Shown here one piece after another: positions 56,901-64,000 of a stretch of DNA of 64,000 nucleotides (the stretch's first letter is position 1; every line of letters begins with the position of its first letter). The notes under the pieces were generated by a model. That model was given only the letters and a program-made list of their open reading frames with translations, searched no databases and was not told the DNA's origin. The translations under genes were made by a program, and so were the position numbers. The stretch is taken from contig JAEUUC010000006.1 in the NCBI GenBank assembly GCA_016787665.1, positions 186,001-250,000 on the forward strand, written 5' to 3'. The stretch comes from Cyclobacteriaceae bacterium. GTDB taxonomy: Bacteria; Bacteroidota; Bacteroidia; Cytophagales; Cyclobacteriaceae.

Positions 56901-57454
56901 GGTGAATAGGGCTGGATGGTGTACCCTTTGTACAGCAACCCTTTGTCGTAAAACTGTTTCAGAATCCACCATAGCGACTCGATGTACTCCTTCTCGTAGG
57001 TGATGTAGGGGTGCTTGAGGTCAACCCAATAGCCCATCTTCTCGGTCAGGTCGTCCCACTGATCCTTATACTTCATCACCGTCTCGCGACACTTGTTGTT
57101 GTACTCCTCGATGGAAATTTTTTTGCCAATGTCGTCTTTCGTGATGCCCAGTTCTTTCTCTACCTGCAGCTCAACGGGCAGGCCATGGGTATCCCATCCG
57201 CCTTTACGCTTTACCTGATAGCCTTGAAGCGTTTTGAATCGGCAAAAAATATCTTTCACGGTGCGAGCCATCACGTGGTGGATACCCGGTGTACCGTTGG
57301 CCGATGGCGGGCCCTCGTAAAACGTAAAGGTCTCCGCGCCTTCGCGCAAGCTCACGCTTTGCTCGAAGATGTTCTCCTTCTTCCAAAATTCAAGAACCTC
57401 ACCCGCCAGTGTGGCCGGATGAGCGTCTTTATACTCCTTGTACTTAGCTGGCAT
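53957..57454 (-). CDS. ileS: Isoleucyl-tRNA synthetase, eukaryote-like type
   Basis: This class I synthetase charges tRNA-Ile. The HIGH-like motif is GIHH (residues 57-60, in SANGTPGIHHVMAR) and the KMSKS motif reads KMSKRKGN. A CP1 editing domain lies between them, with GWDTHGLPVE before it and WTTTPWTLPSNTALAVG inside. The 1165-residue length and these motif forms fit the long, eukaryote-like IleS class that is known to be less sensitive to mupirocin. The C-terminal region has an extended anticodon-binding part and no clear zinc finger. Confidence 0.97.
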   Translation of the reverse strand: MPAKYKEYKDAHPATLAGEVLEFWKKENIFEQSVSLREGAETFTFYEGPPSANGTPGIHHVMARTVKDIFCRFKTLQGYQVKRKGGWDTHGLPVELQVEKELGITKDDIGKKISIEEYNNKCRETVMKYKDQWDDLTEKMGYWVDLKHPYITYEKEYIESLWWILKQFYDKGLLYKGYTIQPYSPSDGTGLSSHELNQPGCYKEVKDTSVVAQFRVKRNERSEFLFSEIENEPLFILAWTTTPWTLPSNTALAVGANIRYRRVYCRNKYTGVSQFVLIAVERYDAYFVKPAREGDQHVVKAGDRVLDLASNELQLECLGSDLVGIRYEQLMPFVQPLYDADKAFQVVAGDFVTTEDGTGVVHTSPTFGADDFRVAKQNGIPPLTVKDDSGHEVPTVDKKGRFVSAIGEKLKEGVARYNIKTHKPLGADDFYVKNYTDEDESHPDYKTTDVIISIMLKEENKAFKVEKYEHTYPHSWRTDKPVLYYPLDAWFIKTTALKDRMVDVNKTINWKPESTGTGRFGNWLENLVDWNLSRSRYWGTPLPIWRTQDGREEICIGSVEALRTEVRKAIQAGIMKESMENGPWVNDLHRPFVDDVVLVSPSGKPMYREPDLIDVWFDSGAMPYAQWHYPFENQDIFNHAYPADYIAEGVDQTRGWFFTLHAIAVLLSESSDEIKKVNARVGNNGKAFRNVISNGLVLDKDGNKMSKRKGNVVNPFEALAKYGPDVVRWYMIENAPPWDNLKFDFAGVEETQRRFFGTLQNTYAFFALYANIDGFVKDEQNNVPPEKLAVLDRWIISKLQTLIAEVTAAYNEYEPTRAARAIQEFVNDHLSNWYVRLNRKRFWMPSQRGELSIDKRAAYETLYECLMVVGQLMSPIAPFYAEWLYRNLTDNIRQAARQYNTPLKYESIHHTLLVKAEANRIDEPLEKSMDYAQRICSLTHALRKSAKIKVRTPLKRILLPVLDDRFAQQVRSVEDIIRAEVNVKGIEYIDDTSGLLVKKVKPNFGKLGKQYGPRMKEVSAVILGLSQGEISDLEKRGTLSKGGFDLVLEDVLISSEDIPGWSVASEGGVTVALDIVLTDELKREGIARDFVNRIQNLRKDMGLDVLDKILIEVEQNGEAITAITEFKEYISTETQAVKLELKEKLLEATEVDMDEFVLKVKLAKA

Positions 57455-57474
57455 GCGTAAAAACTATTTGGGCA

Positions 57475-59925
57475 CTACTCGGCCGACCCAACCCGGTCAT
57501 GAATTTTTATTTTACTCAGGTCGATCGCTTCATCCTCTTGTTCACCATAAAAGGCAGGATCAAAATCGTCAATCAACTGGCGTTCATACTTTGCTTTCTT
57601 CGGCTTATCGAACGTCATGATCAAGGCGGGCAACAAAATCAGATTGGTGAACATCGAGATCACCAACGTTACGGACGTGAGCAGACCGAGCGCCACCGTG
57701 CCGCCAAAATCCGAGAACGCAAAAATGATGAAGCCCGCGAATAACACGATCGAAGTGTAGATGATGCTCTTACCCGTCTCCAGAATGCTCTCGCTTACCG
57801 AGCGCGGCACGAAAAATCTGGTCGCAAGCAATTCCTGCCGGTACTTGGCCAGAAAACGAATGGAGTTGTCCACCGAAATACCAAAGGTGATACTGAAGAT
57901 CAAAGCCGTGCTTGCTTTCAACGGAATGCCGAAGTACCCCATGAGCCCGGCTGTAATGGCCAGCGCAATCAGGTTCGGAATGAGCGAAATGATGATCATG
58001 CGGGCATTCGCAAAGAGGATTCCCATCGATAGCGTGATCAGAACAAACGCCCATACCAGACTCTCGGTCAGGTTATTGATCAGGAACTTGTTACCCTTAA
58101 TAAAAATCTTAGACGACCCGGTTGTGGCAAAGGAGACTGAATCTTTGTCCGAGCGCAGGTTATTTCTCAGTTCCGCAACCAGCGAGTCGGCCCGCGGTTG
58201 AATCACGAAACTGATCAGGGAATCCATGCGCTTCGAGCCGATATCGGCCATTTGCATGCTGATGCGCATCTTGCGAAACGAGGAGTCAACAAATGATTTA
58301 AACAGCCCGCTGTTGTCCGTTTGTCCACGCATGTACCGAAGGATGAAGGCCGCCTCCTGTTTGCTGGGCAGATCATAGCGCTCCGGGTTGTTGTTATAAA
58401 ACCCCTGCTTGGCCGCCTTGATAAAACTGATGACGGAGATCGGGCGCGAGGTGACCGAAATCGAATCGAGGGAAGCCTCAAACGCATCAATGGCTTCAAT
58501 ATTCTTGAGATCCAGCAACGGCCGCCTCCGTTTGGTGTGCACCTCAATCACCATTTCCAGCGGCATGATTCCACTGAAGTTATCTTCAAAAAAATGAAGA
58601 TCCTTTTTGACCTGGCTTTCCTCCGGGATATCATCCACCATGAAAGACAGCGACTGCAGGCGGGTGATGCCCACAATGGCGAAAAAGGTGACCAGGACAG
58701 TCGCCACATAGATGTAGACGCGATGGCGGTGTACCAACAAATCAACTGCTTTCACAAAACCACCCAGTATCTTGAAATCGAGGTGGCGCAGATGTTTCGG
58801 TGAAGGCTCTGGCAGCCAGGTGAGCATGCCGGGAATCATGACCAGGCTCACAAAGAACAAGGCCAGAATATTGAGGCCGGCCACAATTCCAAACTCGCGC
58901 AAAATGAGAATGTCGGTTGACAACAAGGTGAGAAACCCGATAGCTACCGTCAGGTTAGTGAGGAAGGTAGCCAGGCCCATGCGCTGCACCACTACGCGAA
59001 TCGCTTCTTCCTTGCTTTTGAGTTTGACATACTCTACGTGATACTTATTCAATAAGTAAATCGCATTGGTAATGCCAATGGTGACAATGACAGGAGGAAT
59101 GAGTCCGCTCAGCAACGTGATTTTAAATCCGAGCAGCGCGATGGTGCCTAATGTCCACACCACCATCACGCCAATCATGATCATCGAAAAGATCACCGCG
59201 CGCACCGAGCGGAAAAACGCCAGCATGATAACACCAGTAACGATCGCGGACAGGTACAGAAACAACGATAGTTCACTGCGCACCTGGGTGGCCACCACCG
59301 AACGTACAAACGGCAAGCCCGCATAATGCAACTCAACACCCGTTCGCGCAGAAAACTGTGAGCCCAGTTCTACCAATCGGCTGGTGAGCCCGATTCGCTT
59401 CTCCGAGTTGGTGTATTCGCCCTTCATGGACACCAGCAACATGGTTGCCCCGTTGGCCTCGTTCATCAATTGCCCCATGTAAAACCGCTGGCCTTGCGCA
59501 ATGCGCAACAGACTGTCAAGGTGCGGTTGGGAATCGACCGAATCCGGGAAGAGGGCTGCGAGAAAGAAACGCGTATTGACCGTGTCTTTCTGAATGATCT
59601 TGAGGGCCGGGAGCGAAATGACCCCATTAACACCGTCCACCTGACCTAATTCGCGGGTGAGCTGTTGAAAGGCTTTGAAGTTATTCAGCGTGTACAGGGC
59701 ACTGTCCTTCACGCCAATGGCCACCACGTTTCCGTCCTCGCCAAACTGCTCGCGAAACTTGTTGAGGAATACCATGTCCGGGTCATTGGGGGGCACGGTA
59801 CGGGCAAAGTCGTAGCTCATTTCAACCCGGCTGGCGTAATATGCCATCACCACCGTAATGAGGCCAATGACCACCATCAGGAGCAGGCGAAGACGAATAA
59901 TACCGTCAGCAATGCGGAGCCACAT
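57475..59925 (-). CDS. MMPL/RND-superfamily transporter
   Basis: The 816-residue protein has the RND layout: a first helix (LRLLLMVVIGLITVVMAYYAS), a large extracytoplasmic loop (about 35-220), a five-helix block (FLYLSAIVTGVIMLAFF, then sterol-sensing-like helices), a second loop and a second block ending near residue 775. MMPL and HpnN-like members move lipids or other hydrophobic molecules. The cargo is unknown. It lies between dgt and ileS, 20 bp before ileS, on the same strand. Confidence 0.9.
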   Translation of the reverse strand: MWLRIADGIIRLRLLLMVVIGLITVVMAYYASRVEMSYDFARTVPPNDPDMVFLNKFREQFGEDGNVVAIGVKDSALYTLNNFKAFQQLTRELGQVDGVNGVISLPALKIIQKDTVNTRFFLAALFPDSVDSQPHLDSLLRIAQGQRFYMGQLMNEANGATMLLVSMKGEYTNSEKRIGLTSRLVELGSQFSARTGVELHYAGLPFVRSVVATQVRSELSLFLYLSAIVTGVIMLAFFRSVRAVIFSMIMIGVMVVWTLGTIALLGFKITLLSGLIPPVIVTIGITNAIYLLNKYHVEYVKLKSKEEAIRVVVQRMGLATFLTNLTVAIGFLTLLSTDILILREFGIVAGLNILALFFVSLVMIPGMLTWLPEPSPKHLRHLDFKILGGFVKAVDLLVHRHRVYIYVATVLVTFFAIVGITRLQSLSFMVDDIPEESQVKKDLHFFEDNFSGIMPLEMVIEVHTKRRRPLLDLKNIEAIDAFEASLDSISVTSRPISVISFIKAAKQGFYNNNPERYDLPSKQEAAFILRYMRGQTDNSGLFKSFVDSSFRKMRISMQMADIGSKRMDSLISFVIQPRADSLVAELRNNLRSDKDSVSFATTGSSKIFIKGNKFLINNLTESLVWAFVLITLSMGILFANARMIIISLIPNLIALAITAGLMGYFGIPLKASTALIFSITFGISVDNSIRFLAKYRQELLATRFFVPRSVSESILETGKSIIYTSIVLFAGFIIFAFSDFGGTVALGLLTSVTLVISMFTNLILLPALIMTFDKPKKAKYERQLIDDFDPAFYGEQEDEAIDLSKIKIHDRVGSAE

Positions 59926-59947
59926 GGGTTGCCGAGTTTAGAACCGG

Positions 59948-59955
59948 CAAAACTA
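59948..59955 (-). promoter_or_regulatory. -7 box for the MMPL gene
   Basis: Reads TAGTTTTG on the minus strand, an exact TAnnTTTG match, 22 bp before the ATG. It lies in the 62-bp gap after dgt, so MMPL-ileS-lspA may be transcribed separately from dgt. Confidence 0.5.
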
Positions 59956-59987
59956 AGGATTTTTGGACAGCGAAAAGGCAGATTTGG

Positions 59988-61307
59988 CTATGCCACGCCT
60001 CTTATTTTACGATACAATCTGACGGCATGGGTATCCGTAAGGCCACTGACCAGATCAATTACCTCCCGCACGCGGCCATAGGTGTTATCGGGTTGCTGCT
60101 GTACGGCCGAAACCGTTTCCGGTGGCAACAAGCGGGCCAGGTGCCGGTAGCGCGTAGGCTGATTTTGATGAACCAATTGCTCGGCCGCCAACAGGAAGTC
60201 GTGGAGTAGCCCGGGGAGCACTTCAAAACCGGCTACTTCCTTCTCAACCACAGGGCGCGCGCGGTAAATCCGCTCAATTGAGAGGCTGGCAATGGCACTG
60301 AGCGGCTGCGCAAACCGACCGCTGTCGGTAAGGGCCTGATCAAACGAACCGCTCAGGATATGTTGTTCCTGTTCCAGAAATAAGTCAACCGCATCATCAA
60401 TCAGCTTGCCAATAGCCAGCGCCCGGAGCACACCCACTTTTTCATCCATGCCGGTGATCTGATTTAGCTTTTCGGGTTTGAAATCCCCACCAATTATGGG
60501 CGCCAACAAGTCGATGGTGTCCTGAAGAGAGACGAGGCCAAGCCGGCACCCGTCTTCCAGATCAATAATGCTGTAACAAATGTCATCGGCTGCCTCCACC
60601 AAAAAAGCCATAGGGTGGCGTGCCCAGGCCTCGCCACGTCTGATGAGTTGTAACTGTTCGGCCACTTCCTCAAATACCTGGCGTTCGGTTTGAAAAAACC
60701 CAAATTTCTTCTGACTCTTTAACGATTTATTTCGCGCGGGAAAATGAGCCGGGCACGGGTACTTGGTAAAGGCCCCGAGTGTAGCGGCCGTCAGGCGCAG
60801 GCCTTGATACTGGCGCTTATTTAAAATCCTAAACCCCTGGGCGTTGCCCTCAAACCGGGTGAGATCGGCCCATTCCGGTTCGGTGAAAAAGGGCTTCCAT
60901 CGCTGACCTTCGCCATACAAAAAATAATCCGACAGGCCAGACTCGCCCGAGTGACCAAAGGGCGGATTACCCAGATCGTGTGCCAGCGAGGCCGAAGCCA
61001 CCACCGTACCAAAGTCATGCGAAGAGACCATCTCAGCCAATGGCAGATGCCGCTGCAGGATCACCTCACCTACTTTACGGCCAAGCGAACGCCCCACGCT
61101 GCTTACTTCCAAACTATGGGTAAGCCGGGTGTGCACAAAATCATGCTCAGGCAGCGGGTGCACCTGCGTTTTATCCTGAAGCCTGCGGAAGGGATGGGAG
61201 AAAATAATCCGATCAAAATCCATTTCAAACGCACTTCGCGTCTGATCGCGAGTAGGTGCCTTTTGGCCCAACCGCTGTGCAGAAAGCAAGGGTGACCACT
61301 CCATCAT
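59988..61307 (-). CDS. dgt: Deoxyguanosinetriphosphate triphosphohydrolase-like protein
   Basis: Dgt enzymes remove triphosphate from dGTP or other dNTPs. The HD metal site is visible: His64 in RLTHSLEVSSVGRSLG and His110-Asp111 in SLAHDLGNPPFGHSGE, with a later Asp in VEAADDICYSIIDLED. The FSHPFRRLQDKTQVHPL opening is typical. Length is 439 residues. Its start overlaps the mtfA stop (ATGA). It could adjust dNTP pools or act against phage; neither is shown by the sequence. Confidence 0.93.
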   Translation of the reverse strand: MMEWSPLLSAQRLGQKAPTRDQTRSAFEMDFDRIIFSHPFRRLQDKTQVHPLPEHDFVHTRLTHSLEVSSVGRSLGRKVGEVILQRHLPLAEMVSSHDFGTVVASASLAHDLGNPPFGHSGESGLSDYFLYGEGQRWKPFFTEPEWADLTRFEGNAQGFRILNKRQYQGLRLTAATLGAFTKYPCPAHFPARNKSLKSQKKFGFFQTERQVFEEVAEQLQLIRRGEAWARHPMAFLVEAADDICYSIIDLEDGCRLGLVSLQDTIDLLAPIIGGDFKPEKLNQITGMDEKVGVLRALAIGKLIDDAVDLFLEQEQHILSGSFDQALTDSGRFAQPLSAIASLSIERIYRARPVVEKEVAGFEVLPGLLHDFLLAAEQLVHQNQPTRYRHLARLLPPETVSAVQQQPDNTYGRVREVIDLVSGLTDTHAVRLYRKIRGVA

Positions 61308-62116
61308 ACAGCTGCCGGTTGGGTGATGGTCATCGGATCTTGATTCAATAAGCGGGTCATAACGCCATAAAGTTCGGGCAACTCTTTTTTAAAAGCTGCC
61401 GGACGCTCAAAGAAATTTTCCACGGCAACCGCAAAAAACTCCTGATGATTCGTACAGGCATAAGGACGGAAGAAGCGAACCCCTCCCTCCTCCATCTGGG
61501 CACAAACCCGATCGGCCCACTGATCAAAAACATCCAGCAGCTCGGCATCAAAAAAATCAAACTCATTCACCCGGATGATGTTTTGGAGGCGGAGGGCATG
61601 TGCCATTTCATGAAGGCCTACGTTGGTTGTGCCGGTTGGCTGCAGGTAGCCCATGACAAAGCTGCGCCACGAGAGAACGATGGTGCGGTAAGCCGGATTA
61701 ACCTCACCCCGGTGATACCGTCTGGTAATCTCCGAATAATAATCATCCGGGTAAATGAGTATACGGTTGAAGTGCGCCATAAAAACCCGGGGTAACCCAA
61801 ACGTAAGCTGAACGGCTGAAGCTGCGATCAATACCTTCATCTCATCCGTAACACCACCGAAGTTTCGCGGAATGAAATACTTGGAGAAAATGAAATAAAC
61901 GAGTTTGCGTTCAAACTTTCGCTTATGATCCGGCTTTAGCTGATTGTAGTACGGGAAATAGTTTTTCAGGATCTCCTTGAACCGCAAGGGAACCGGTGTA
62001 ATGATCGTGCGCAACGGAGCCGCGCGTTTGCCTACATACCGATAGCCCTCCTGCACCTGATGGCGGTAGTAGAATCCGGCCGCCAGTACGGCCATCGCCA
62101 GCAGGCTCAGCCACAT
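61304..62116 (-). CDS. mtfA: MtfA-family zinc peptidase
   Basis: MtfA of E. coli is a gluzincin-like aminopeptidase that binds the regulator Mlc. The zinc motif HExxH is at 169-173 (GLHEMAHALRL). The third ligand region is TNHQEFFAVAVENFFERP. An N-terminal hydrophobic segment (LSLLAMAVLAAGFYY) suggests a membrane anchor not present in the E. coli protein. Length is 270 residues. It follows glyS by 1 bp and overlaps dgt. Confidence 0.9.
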   Translation of the reverse strand: MWLSLLAMAVLAAGFYYRHQVQEGYRYVGKRAAPLRTIITPVPLRFKEILKNYFPYYNQLKPDHKRKFERKLVYFIFSKYFIPRNFGGVTDEMKVLIAASAVQLTFGLPRVFMAHFNRILIYPDDYYSEITRRYHRGEVNPAYRTIVLSWRSFVMGYLQPTGTTNVGLHEMAHALRLQNIIRVNEFDFFDAELLDVFDQWADRVCAQMEEGGVRFFRPYACTNHQEFFAVAVENFFERPAAFKKELPELYGVMTRLLNQDPMTITQPAAV

Positions 62117-62117
62117 G

Positions 62118-63671
62118 CTACACCAGCTTTTGCAGGAGTGATTTCATGGAACACGTTTCGGCCAGAACGTTCTTGACCGCGCTTATGCTGAGGCGTTCCT
62201 GCTGCATGGTGTCGCGATGGCGTATGGTCACCGTATCGTCCTGCAGGGATTGATGATCGACCGTTACACAATAAGGCGTCCCAATGGCATCCATGCGCCT
62301 GTACCTACGCCCGATGGTGTCTTTGTCTTCGTAATAGCAACGGAAGTCCAGTTTGAGATCGTTGACGATCTTCTCCGCTTTCTCCGGCAGGCCATCTTTC
62401 CTCACCAAGGGAAGGACCGCCACTTTGTGTGGTGCCAGCGCTGGCGGTATGGAAAGCACCACGCGCTCATTTTCTTCGCCCCCGGTACCCAACTTCTCTT
62501 CCTTGTATCCTTTCGACAGTGTGGCGAGGAACAGGCGATCCAGACCAACCGAGGTTTCCACCACAAAGGGTATGTAACTCTGATTCAACTCGGGGTCGAA
62601 ATACTGCAGTTTCTTACCCGAATACTTCTCATGATTTTTCAAATCGAAATCGGTGCGGCTGTGAATACCTTCCAATTCCTTGAAGCCCATGGGAAAATTA
62701 AACTGAATGTCGCAGGCCGCATTGGCGTAATGGGCCAGGTTGAGGTGGTCGTGGAACCGGTAGTTGTCCTCCCCCAGTCCCAGCGATTGATGCCATTTCA
62801 TTCGTTTCGCCTTCCAATACTCATACCATTTCATTTCTTCGCCTGGCCGGATGAAGAATTGCATCTCCATCTGCTCAAACTCCCGCATGCGGAAGATGAA
62901 CTGCCGGGCCACGATTTCGTTGCGAAACGCCTTTCCGATTTGCGCAATGCCAAACGGAATTTTCATGCGGCCGGTCTTTTGTACATTCAGGAAGTTGACA
63001 AAAATGCCCTGGGCCGTTTCCGGGCGCAGGTAGATTTTGTTCGCCTCCTCGGCAATGGAGCCCATTTCGGTGGAGAACATCAGGTTGAACTGACGCACGT
63101 CAGTCCAGTTTTTGGTGCCGGATATCGGGTCTGCAATTTCCAGATCCGCAATCAACTGCTTCATGGCCGGCATATCGTTGCTGCCCATCGCAGCTTTCAA
63201 CCGGGCGTTGGTCTCGTCAATTTTCTTCTGGTACTCGAGCACACGCGGATTGGTGCTGACGAACATGGCACGATCAAAATTCTCGAAGCGTTTGGCAGCC
63301 TTTTCTACCTCCTTCTCAATCTTCTCTTCCATTTTGGCAATGGCATCTTCAACCAGCACATCCGCCCGGTAGCGTTTCTTCGAGTCCTTGTTGTCAACCA
63401 TGGGGTCGTTAAAGGCATCCACATGGCCGCTGGCTTTCCAGGTAGTCGGGTGCATGAAGATCGCGGCATCCACCCCAACGATGTTGTCGTGAAGTTGGGT
63501 CATAAACCGCCACCAGTATTCTTTTATATTGTTCTTTAACTCAACCCCGTTTTGCCCGTAGTCGTACACGGCACTGAGGCCATCATAAATTTCACTGGAA
63601 GGAAAAATGAACCCATACTCCTTAGCATGGGAAATCACCTTCTTCAGTACGTTGTCATCTTGTTGCGCCAT
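62118..63671 (-). CDS. glyS: Glycyl-tRNA synthetase, single-chain type
   Basis: This is the homodimeric class II enzyme that charges tRNA-Gly, distinct from the alpha2-beta2 form of E. coli. Landmarks are GFIFPSSEIYDGLSAVYDYG at the start, LRPETAQGIFVNF (motif 2 region), RNEIVARQFIFRMREFEQME and TSVGLDRLFLATL (motif 3). The C-terminal anticodon-binding domain starts near LAPHKVAVLPL. I start at ATG 63671 (MAQQDDNVLK, 517 residues), because a -7 box lies at 63679-63686 inside the longer frame from 63785. Confidence 0.96.
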   Translation of the reverse strand: MAQQDDNVLKKVISHAKEYGFIFPSSEIYDGLSAVYDYGQNGVELKNNIKEYWWRFMTQLHDNIVGVDAAIFMHPTTWKASGHVDAFNDPMVDNKDSKKRYRADVLVEDAIAKMEEKIEKEVEKAAKRFENFDRAMFVSTNPRVLEYQKKIDETNARLKAAMGSNDMPAMKQLIADLEIADPISGTKNWTDVRQFNLMFSTEMGSIAEEANKIYLRPETAQGIFVNFLNVQKTGRMKIPFGIAQIGKAFRNEIVARQFIFRMREFEQMEMQFFIRPGEEMKWYEYWKAKRMKWHQSLGLGEDNYRFHDHLNLAHYANAACDIQFNFPMGFKELEGIHSRTDFDLKNHEKYSGKKLQYFDPELNQSYIPFVVETSVGLDRLFLATLSKGYKEEKLGTGGEENERVVLSIPPALAPHKVAVLPLVRKDGLPEKAEKIVNDLKLDFRCYYEDKDTIGRRYRRMDAIGTPYCVTVDHQSLQDDTVTIRHRDTMQQERLSISAVKNVLAETCSMKSLLQKLV

Positions 63672-63678
63672 AAGGGCG

Positions 63679-63686
63679 CAAAGGTA
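63679..63686 (-). promoter_or_regulatory. -7 box for glyS and the downstream run
   Basis: Reads TACCTTTG on the minus strand, an exact match, seven bases from the glyS ATG. The leader would be only a few bases long. Confidence 0.65.
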
Positions 63687-63714
63687 GATCGCCCGTTTTG
63701 CATTTACCAGCGAC

Positions 63715-64000
63715 CTATGCGCGTGGAAAAAGAATATCAATCTTGGTGCCCTCGCCCTCCGTGGAGGCCAACGCAATAGTGCCATTCAATTTGCCTACCG
63801 CCTCTTTTACTATGTAAAGGCCCAGGCCTGACCCTTCATAGCCTGTGTGGGCGCGATAAAACATATCGAAAATGCGCGGCTGGTGCTCATCGTGAATTCC
63901 AATTCCATTATCGTGTACCGAGAGTCTCCAGCTGCCCTCCGGTTCGCTGGCTTCCACCCGAATCCATCGCTCGGCCTTTTTCAAATCAGCATATTTCACC
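63715..64000 (-). CDS. Sensor histidine kinase, C-terminal ATPase part (truncated by window edge)
   Basis: About 95 residues of a HATPase domain are visible. The frame enters the window in the N box (VKYA), followed by the G1 box DNGIGI, the F-box region IFDMFYRAH and the G2 box GSGLGLYIVKEAV. It ends FPRA and TAG at 63715. The sensor and dimerisation parts lie beyond the window. The apparent start at 63999 is an internal Val codon, not a true start. Confidence 0.9.
   Translation of the reverse strand, partial: VKYADLKKAERWIRVEASEPEGSWRLSVHDNGIGIHDEHQPRIFDMFYRAHTGYEGSGLGLYIVKEAVGKLNGTIALASTEGEGTKIDILFPRA

Noticed and set aside
62217..63539. A 440-codon open frame on the plus strand, antisense to glyS
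   Set aside because: It lies entirely opposite glyS, whose motifs are unmistakable, and its translation has no recognisable domain or signal. Long antisense frames arise from codon bias at this GC content.

Overview
The window is a gene-dense chromosomal segment of a member of the Bacteroidota, most likely a Cytophagales-type bacterium (lineage inferred, not proven). The grounds are: an adjacent SusC/SusD pair; many promoters with the Bacteroidota -7 element TAnnTTTG, several with a TTG or TTTG about 19 bp upstream; almost no Shine-Dalgarno sequences; a long-tailed ribosomal protein S16; an eukaryote-like isoleucyl-tRNA synthetase; and an AccD without its zinc-ribbon cysteines. About 54 protein genes are supported. 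No rRNA, tRNA, CRISPR array, prophage or transposase was seen.

Layout. 0-8 kb: a radical SAM/SPASM enzyme, a DUF4105 membrane protein, then the 2-oxoglutarate dehydrogenase operon sucA-sucB-lpdA on the minus strand. 8-13 kb: a GC-rich hairpin cluster, then rpsP-rimM-trmD-rplS and fbaB-accD. 13-18 kb: a lone susC-susD pair and rplU-rpmA. 18-26 kb: nrdB-nrdA, acs, a ZIP metal transporter and apbE. 26-31 kb: ruvB-queG, a 61-residue conserved-looking protein, batD and aroC. 31.1-33.3 kb: an accessory island with two 100-bp-period inverted-repeat units, a GxxExxY (PD-(D/E)xK-like) gene, a third partial repeat, and a TPM-domain membrane protein whose N-terminus is read through that repeat. 33-41.7 kb: DinB-like protein, dicarboxylate symporter, Nfu, S9 peptidase, an EEP-family hydrolase, a membrane LytTR regulator, and a translationally coupled pair made of a secreted beta-propeller and a secreted intradiol dioxygenase fused to a CxxC thioredoxin-like domain. 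41.7-50 kb: MBL hydrolase, DMT transporter, dusB, CPBP protease-cdsA, glutamate dehydrogenase, psd, fatty acid desaturase, DUF3592. 50-64 kb: a Tat-signal aminotransferase, msrC, an unusual fold-type-II PLP enzyme, then a long minus-strand run glyS-mtfA-dgt-MMPL-ileS-lspA, and the 3' end of a histidine kinase at the edge.

Most of the window is housekeeping: TCA cycle, translation, nucleotide reduction, acetate activation, lipid synthesis (accD, cdsA, psd, desaturase) and envelope biogenesis (lspA, SusCD). The parts most worth a second look are the repeat/GxxExxY island at 31.1-31.9 kb, the dioxygenase-redoxin fusion operon at 39.7-41.7 kb, the structured GC-rich element at 8.1-8.3 kb, the extended sequence shared by the ribosomal-protein promoters, and the set of start codons that lie only a few bases from their -7 boxes.
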